DNA from: Pirellulaceae bacterium
GTDB taxonomy: Bacteria; Planctomycetota; Planctomycetia; Pirellulales; Pirellulaceae
NCBI GenBank assembly: GCA_022448645.1
Contig: JAKVBZ010000026.1
Span: forward strand, 1-58,239
DNA: 58,239 nt
Direction: 5' to 3'
In this document: positions 56,088-58,239 of the stretch, piece by piece
Layout of the letters: every line of letters begins with the position of its first letter
How positions within the stretch are numbered: position 1 is the first letter of the stretch
Position numbers and translations under genes: made by a program
The notes under the pieces: generated by a model
What the model was told of the DNA's origin: nothing
Seen by the model: only the letters and a program-made list of their open reading frames with translations
Database searches by the model: none

Positions 56088-56531
56088 ATGCAAATGAAAC
56101 GCCAATATGTGGAATCTGTCACGTGTGTGTGTCTCATTGTTTACGCTGCCATCGTGTTGATCGGTCAAGCAGGGCATTGGATTCCAGGTTTGGGTTGCCA
56201 TTGCCATATCGGTAACGTAGCGACTCACATCGGGACAAGCAGTCGATTTGAGGAACTCATTGAGTCCCCCATTTTGATGAATTCTGACACCAGTGCTCGC
56301 CAAGGAAGTATCTCACGTCAACCAGTTAAACACGCCCGATCCATCAAGTCCGATGGACATTGCCCAATCTGCAATTGGTTTGTGGTAGCTCAAGAGCGAC
56401 CGCAACCGGTGCTTTTTGTAGTTGATACTGCTGGTCTCTTTCCGGTTGGTTTGACCAACCGGAAAGTCTGGTATCTCACACCAGTTAGCACTTTTGCTCG
56501 TGGCCCACCTTTCGAGCTGGCACACTCCTGA
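56088..56531 (+). CDS. Small Cys/His-motif membrane-anchored protein (DUF2946-like?)
   Basis: This 147-residue protein starts at ATG 56088 (or 56094). N-terminal transmembrane or signal segment (VTCVCLIVYAAIVLIGQAGHW, about 11-31), then GLGCHCHIGN (about 34-43) and a later DGHCPICNWFVVAQE (about 88-102). The HCPIC motif followed by hydrophobic residues recalls DUF2946-type proteins near metal genes, but I am not certain. It lies 44 bp after the terminator and before merC. Confidence 0.5.
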   Translation: MQMKRQYVESVTCVCLIVYAAIVLIGQAGHWIPGLGCHCHIGNVATHIGTSSRFEELIESPILMNSDTSARQGSISRQPVKHARSIKSDGHCPICNWFVVAQERPQPVLFVVDTAGLFPVGLTNRKVWYLTPVSTFARGPPFELAHS

Positions 56532-56715
56532 ATTCTCTGATTATTGGCCAGTTTGCCGTTGTTAACGGTCTTTAATCGGTGATGGATGACAACTTTTCCA
56601 TGAGATGTTCGCGGTGGTCATTGGAGCGCGCATTTAAAGCTGATGTAGACGACGAGAGTGTAGAAGTTTGCATACCGATCGTTGCCATGATTTGCACGAG
56701 GAAGACACGCCGGGA

Positions 56716-57309
56716 ATGGATTACGAAATACATCATTCTCCCTACTTTCACGATGGAGTGAGTAGGCGGATTTCTAATACGAGATGGACTGACTTGGCAG
56801 GAATGGTGGCCTCACTGGGCTGCGCAATCCATTGTGCGGTGACACCTTTCGTTATTGGTTACCTGCCATCATTTGGACTGACGTGGATGGCGGGTGAGAG
56901 TTTTCATCAAGGGATGGCAGTGATTTGCGCGGTGATCGCCTTGATGGCCTTCATTCCTGGGTGGAGACGCCATCGGCAGATGGTTCCCATGTTGATGGGA
57001 ATCGTCGGTATTAGTTTTCTTTCCTATGCAGCTTTCGCAGTAGAGCCGTGCTGCGAAACTCATGCCTCAGATCAAGAAATCCGTTTGCACGGTGCGTTAA
57101 CGGAATCGAGCTGCCATGCATGCAACATTGGCACGGTAGAAACTCCATCACATGCGGAGAAATCGCAATCGTGGAACAGGAAACTACTTCCCTATGTAAC
57201 GCCGTTCGGAGGATTCGTTCTGGTTATGGCCCATCTGGTCAACCATGGGTTTGGCTGCCGTTGTTGTTCAGATGATCAGCATTTTCAATCGGTTGTTACG
57301 AAAGATTGA
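56716..57309 (+). CDS. MerC domain membrane protein
   Basis: About 197 residues from ATG 56716, preceded by GAGGAAG at 56698-56704; a longer frame runs from 56668. The MerC signature LGCAIHCAVTPFVIGYLP (about 34-51, Cys-x3-Cys in TM1) is followed by two further helices and a Cys-rich loop (CCETH, SCHAC). A fourth helix ends in HLVNHGFGCRCCSDDQH. In other phyla MerC-domain proteins transport mercury or are linked to zinc/Fur-type regulation. There are more Cys pairs than in classical MerC (~140 aa). Confidence 0.8.
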   Translation: MDYEIHHSPYFHDGVSRRISNTRWTDLAGMVASLGCAIHCAVTPFVIGYLPSFGLTWMAGESFHQGMAVICAVIALMAFIPGWRRHRQMVPMLMGIVGISFLSYAAFAVEPCCETHASDQEIRLHGALTESSCHACNIGTVETPSHAEKSQSWNRKLLPYVTPFGGFVLVMAHLVNHGFGCRCCSDDQHFQSVVTKD

Positions 57310-57310
57310 G

Positions 57311-57853
57311 ATGAAAATTTCACGTTTGAACCATGACCCCAGCAGGGACGTTGTGAAACACTTGCTGATCGCCATAACACTTGTTGTTGGCTGCGAACGT
57401 TCCACGTCGGTTGAGCAAACGTCAGCAAACGGGTACGAGCCCGATTTGTTGTCGACGTCTTGGCAAAAACAGTACGCATCTGTTTCGGAAATCGAATTGA
57501 GTCAGCTTTTCCGTACGACCAAGAGGCCGATTTTGGTTGAGTATGGTGTTAACTTCAATTGCACTCGTTGCGAGCAAATGATGCCCATCATGAATGAACT
57601 CGCAAAACGCTTTGAAGGCCACGCACACATTGTTCGTGCCAGCTTTAACCCGTCATCCGTAGCTCAAGCAAAACTCGGACTAACTCTCTGTCCTAGCTAC
57701 CTGTTTTATCATCAGGGCAAGCTCCTCGATCGTTGTGATGGCCCCACGGCATTGCCAGTGCTTAAGTCTAAGCTTTCGCTTCTTGTTTCAAAGGATGTGA
57801 GTGCTGGAGTGTCAGATTCGCCTATGTTCAAGCCCGTATGGTCAACCCCATGA
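57311..57853 (+). CDS. Thioredoxin-like lipoprotein
   Basis: 180 residues from ATG 57311, one base after the merC stop. A lipobox LVVGC gives lipid attachment at Cys28. Thioredoxin fold: RPILVEYGVNFNCTRCEQMMPIMNELAKRF (CTRC about residues 83-86 in place of CGPC), ASFNPSSVAQAKLGLTLCPSYLFYHQGK with a cis-Pro region (CPSY; usually x-cisPro). Likely acts on disulfides outside the inner membrane, perhaps to keep the Cys sites of its neighbours reduced (inference). Confidence 0.75.
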   Translation: MKISRLNHDPSRDVVKHLLIAITLVVGCERSTSVEQTSANGYEPDLLSTSWQKQYASVSEIELSQLFRTTKRPILVEYGVNFNCTRCEQMMPIMNELAKRFEGHAHIVRASFNPSSVAQAKLGLTLCPSYLFYHQGKLLDRCDGPTALPVLKSKLSLLVSKDVSAGVSDSPMFKPVWSTP

Positions 57854-58239
57854 GACGTCCATCGATCAGAACATTAGTCAATGAAGTGGGTGACCTTCCT
57901 CGATCGCCAACTCTCTTCGGTATCAGATTCAGCAGTCGGTGGGTCGTTGTACCGAAGTGGTTCGTCGGAGAGGTACTCACTTGGACTCATTGGCTTGTAA
58001 CCACGGAACTGCTTCCGAGTTGGAATCGGATTCTTCGGTATGTGAAGACTCCACTTTCGGTTTTGCTAGTAAGTTCATTAATTTTTTCGCTTTGCGGTTG
58101 GTTGGTGGCCCCACAGATCTACCTTTTATTTGCTGCGACGACCTGCGTTATCGCTGTGGGCATGGTTTATCCGTGGATTGCGATTTACGCCGTTGATTGC
58201 CACATTGATTTTCCGATCAATCGAGTCGTCGAAGGATTT
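57850..58239 (+). CDS. Start of a DUF58-like membrane protein (cut by window end)
   Basis: ATG at 57850 overlaps the stop of the thioredoxin-like gene (ATGA), and the frame is open for 130 codons to the window edge. It starts MRPSIRTLVNEVGDLPRS and has two predicted helices (about 74-90 and 93-113). It then reads CHIDFPINRVVEG, matching the R-x-x-EG strand that opens DUF58 domains after their TM pair. The assignment rests on this N-terminal part only. Confidence 0.5.
   Translation, partial: MRRPSIRTLVNEVGDLPRSPTLFGIRFSSRWVVVPKWFVGEVLTWTHWLVTTELLPSWNRILRYVKTPLSVLLVSSLIFSLCGWLVAPQIYLLFAATTCVIAVGMVYPWIAIYAVDCHIDFPINRVVEGF

Overview
The window looks like chromosomal DNA of a planctomycete (Pirellulaceae-like). 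The strongest evidence is four paired genes, each a large DUF1549/DUF1553 protein (PSCyt1-PSCyt2-PSD1 architecture) next to a Tat-exported DUF1501 protein. Supporting evidence is two intact DUF1559 pseudopilin-like genes and a third broken one, an arylsulfatase, DUF1080 and neutral-ceramidase-like exported proteins, and PEP-CTERM proteins with dockerin repeats. All assignments were made by reading the sequence; no database search was run.

Layout. 1-410: 3' part of a tRNA-Asp(GTC) and a terminator. 410-8817: exported beta-propeller hydrolase (-), then PSD1/DUF1501 pair A and a ceramidase-like protein (+). 9042-15248: dehydrogenase and pair B (-). 15738-25632: a sugar/acid metabolism block, mostly on the minus strand (DUF1080 protein, nitrilase-type hydrolase, ROK kinase, RmlD, Gfo/Idh/MocA oxidoreductase, pentulose-phosphate-epimerase-like protein, hydroxypyruvate-isomerase-like protein, 2-hydroxyacid dehydrogenase, cupin). 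A 1289-bp IS3-family element sits inside this block, in the remains of a DUF1559 gene. 25844-31267: exported FGE-like/SIS-like fusion, DUF1559 protein, RidA-like protein, VOC protein. 31686-41509: pair C, a sulfatase and pair D. 41986-43655: a small BON protein and a 1.4-kb gene-poor stretch with consecutive RNA hairpins. 43656-48825: AI-2E permease diverging from a flippase-like protein, a GT2 glycosyltransferase and a polytopic membrane protein. 49239-52630: zinc-ribbon Ser/Thr kinase, PP2C phosphatase, RmlA. 52935-58239: DUF1559, two paralogous PEP-CTERM proteins (one His/Asp-rich), a Cys-rich small membrane protein, MerC, a thioredoxin-like lipoprotein and the start of a DUF58-like gene.

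How the genes may work together (inference). The PSD1/DUF1501 pairs fall into two subtypes (A+D and B+C), and each PSD1 is next to a DUF1501 of the matching subtype. This suggests obligate exported partner proteins, probably serving polysaccharide or sulfated-glycan breakdown with the neighbouring hydrolase and sulfatase. The 16.6-25.6 kb block would process sugar acids and ketoses inside the cell. The last 5.5 kb looks like a surface metal-handling cluster. The most unusual items are the kinase with four zinc ribbons and a non-RD active site, the exported FGE-like/tandem-SIS fusion, the PEP-CTERM/MerC cluster, the structured intergenic element at 43330-43464 and the IS caught in a DUF1559 remnant.
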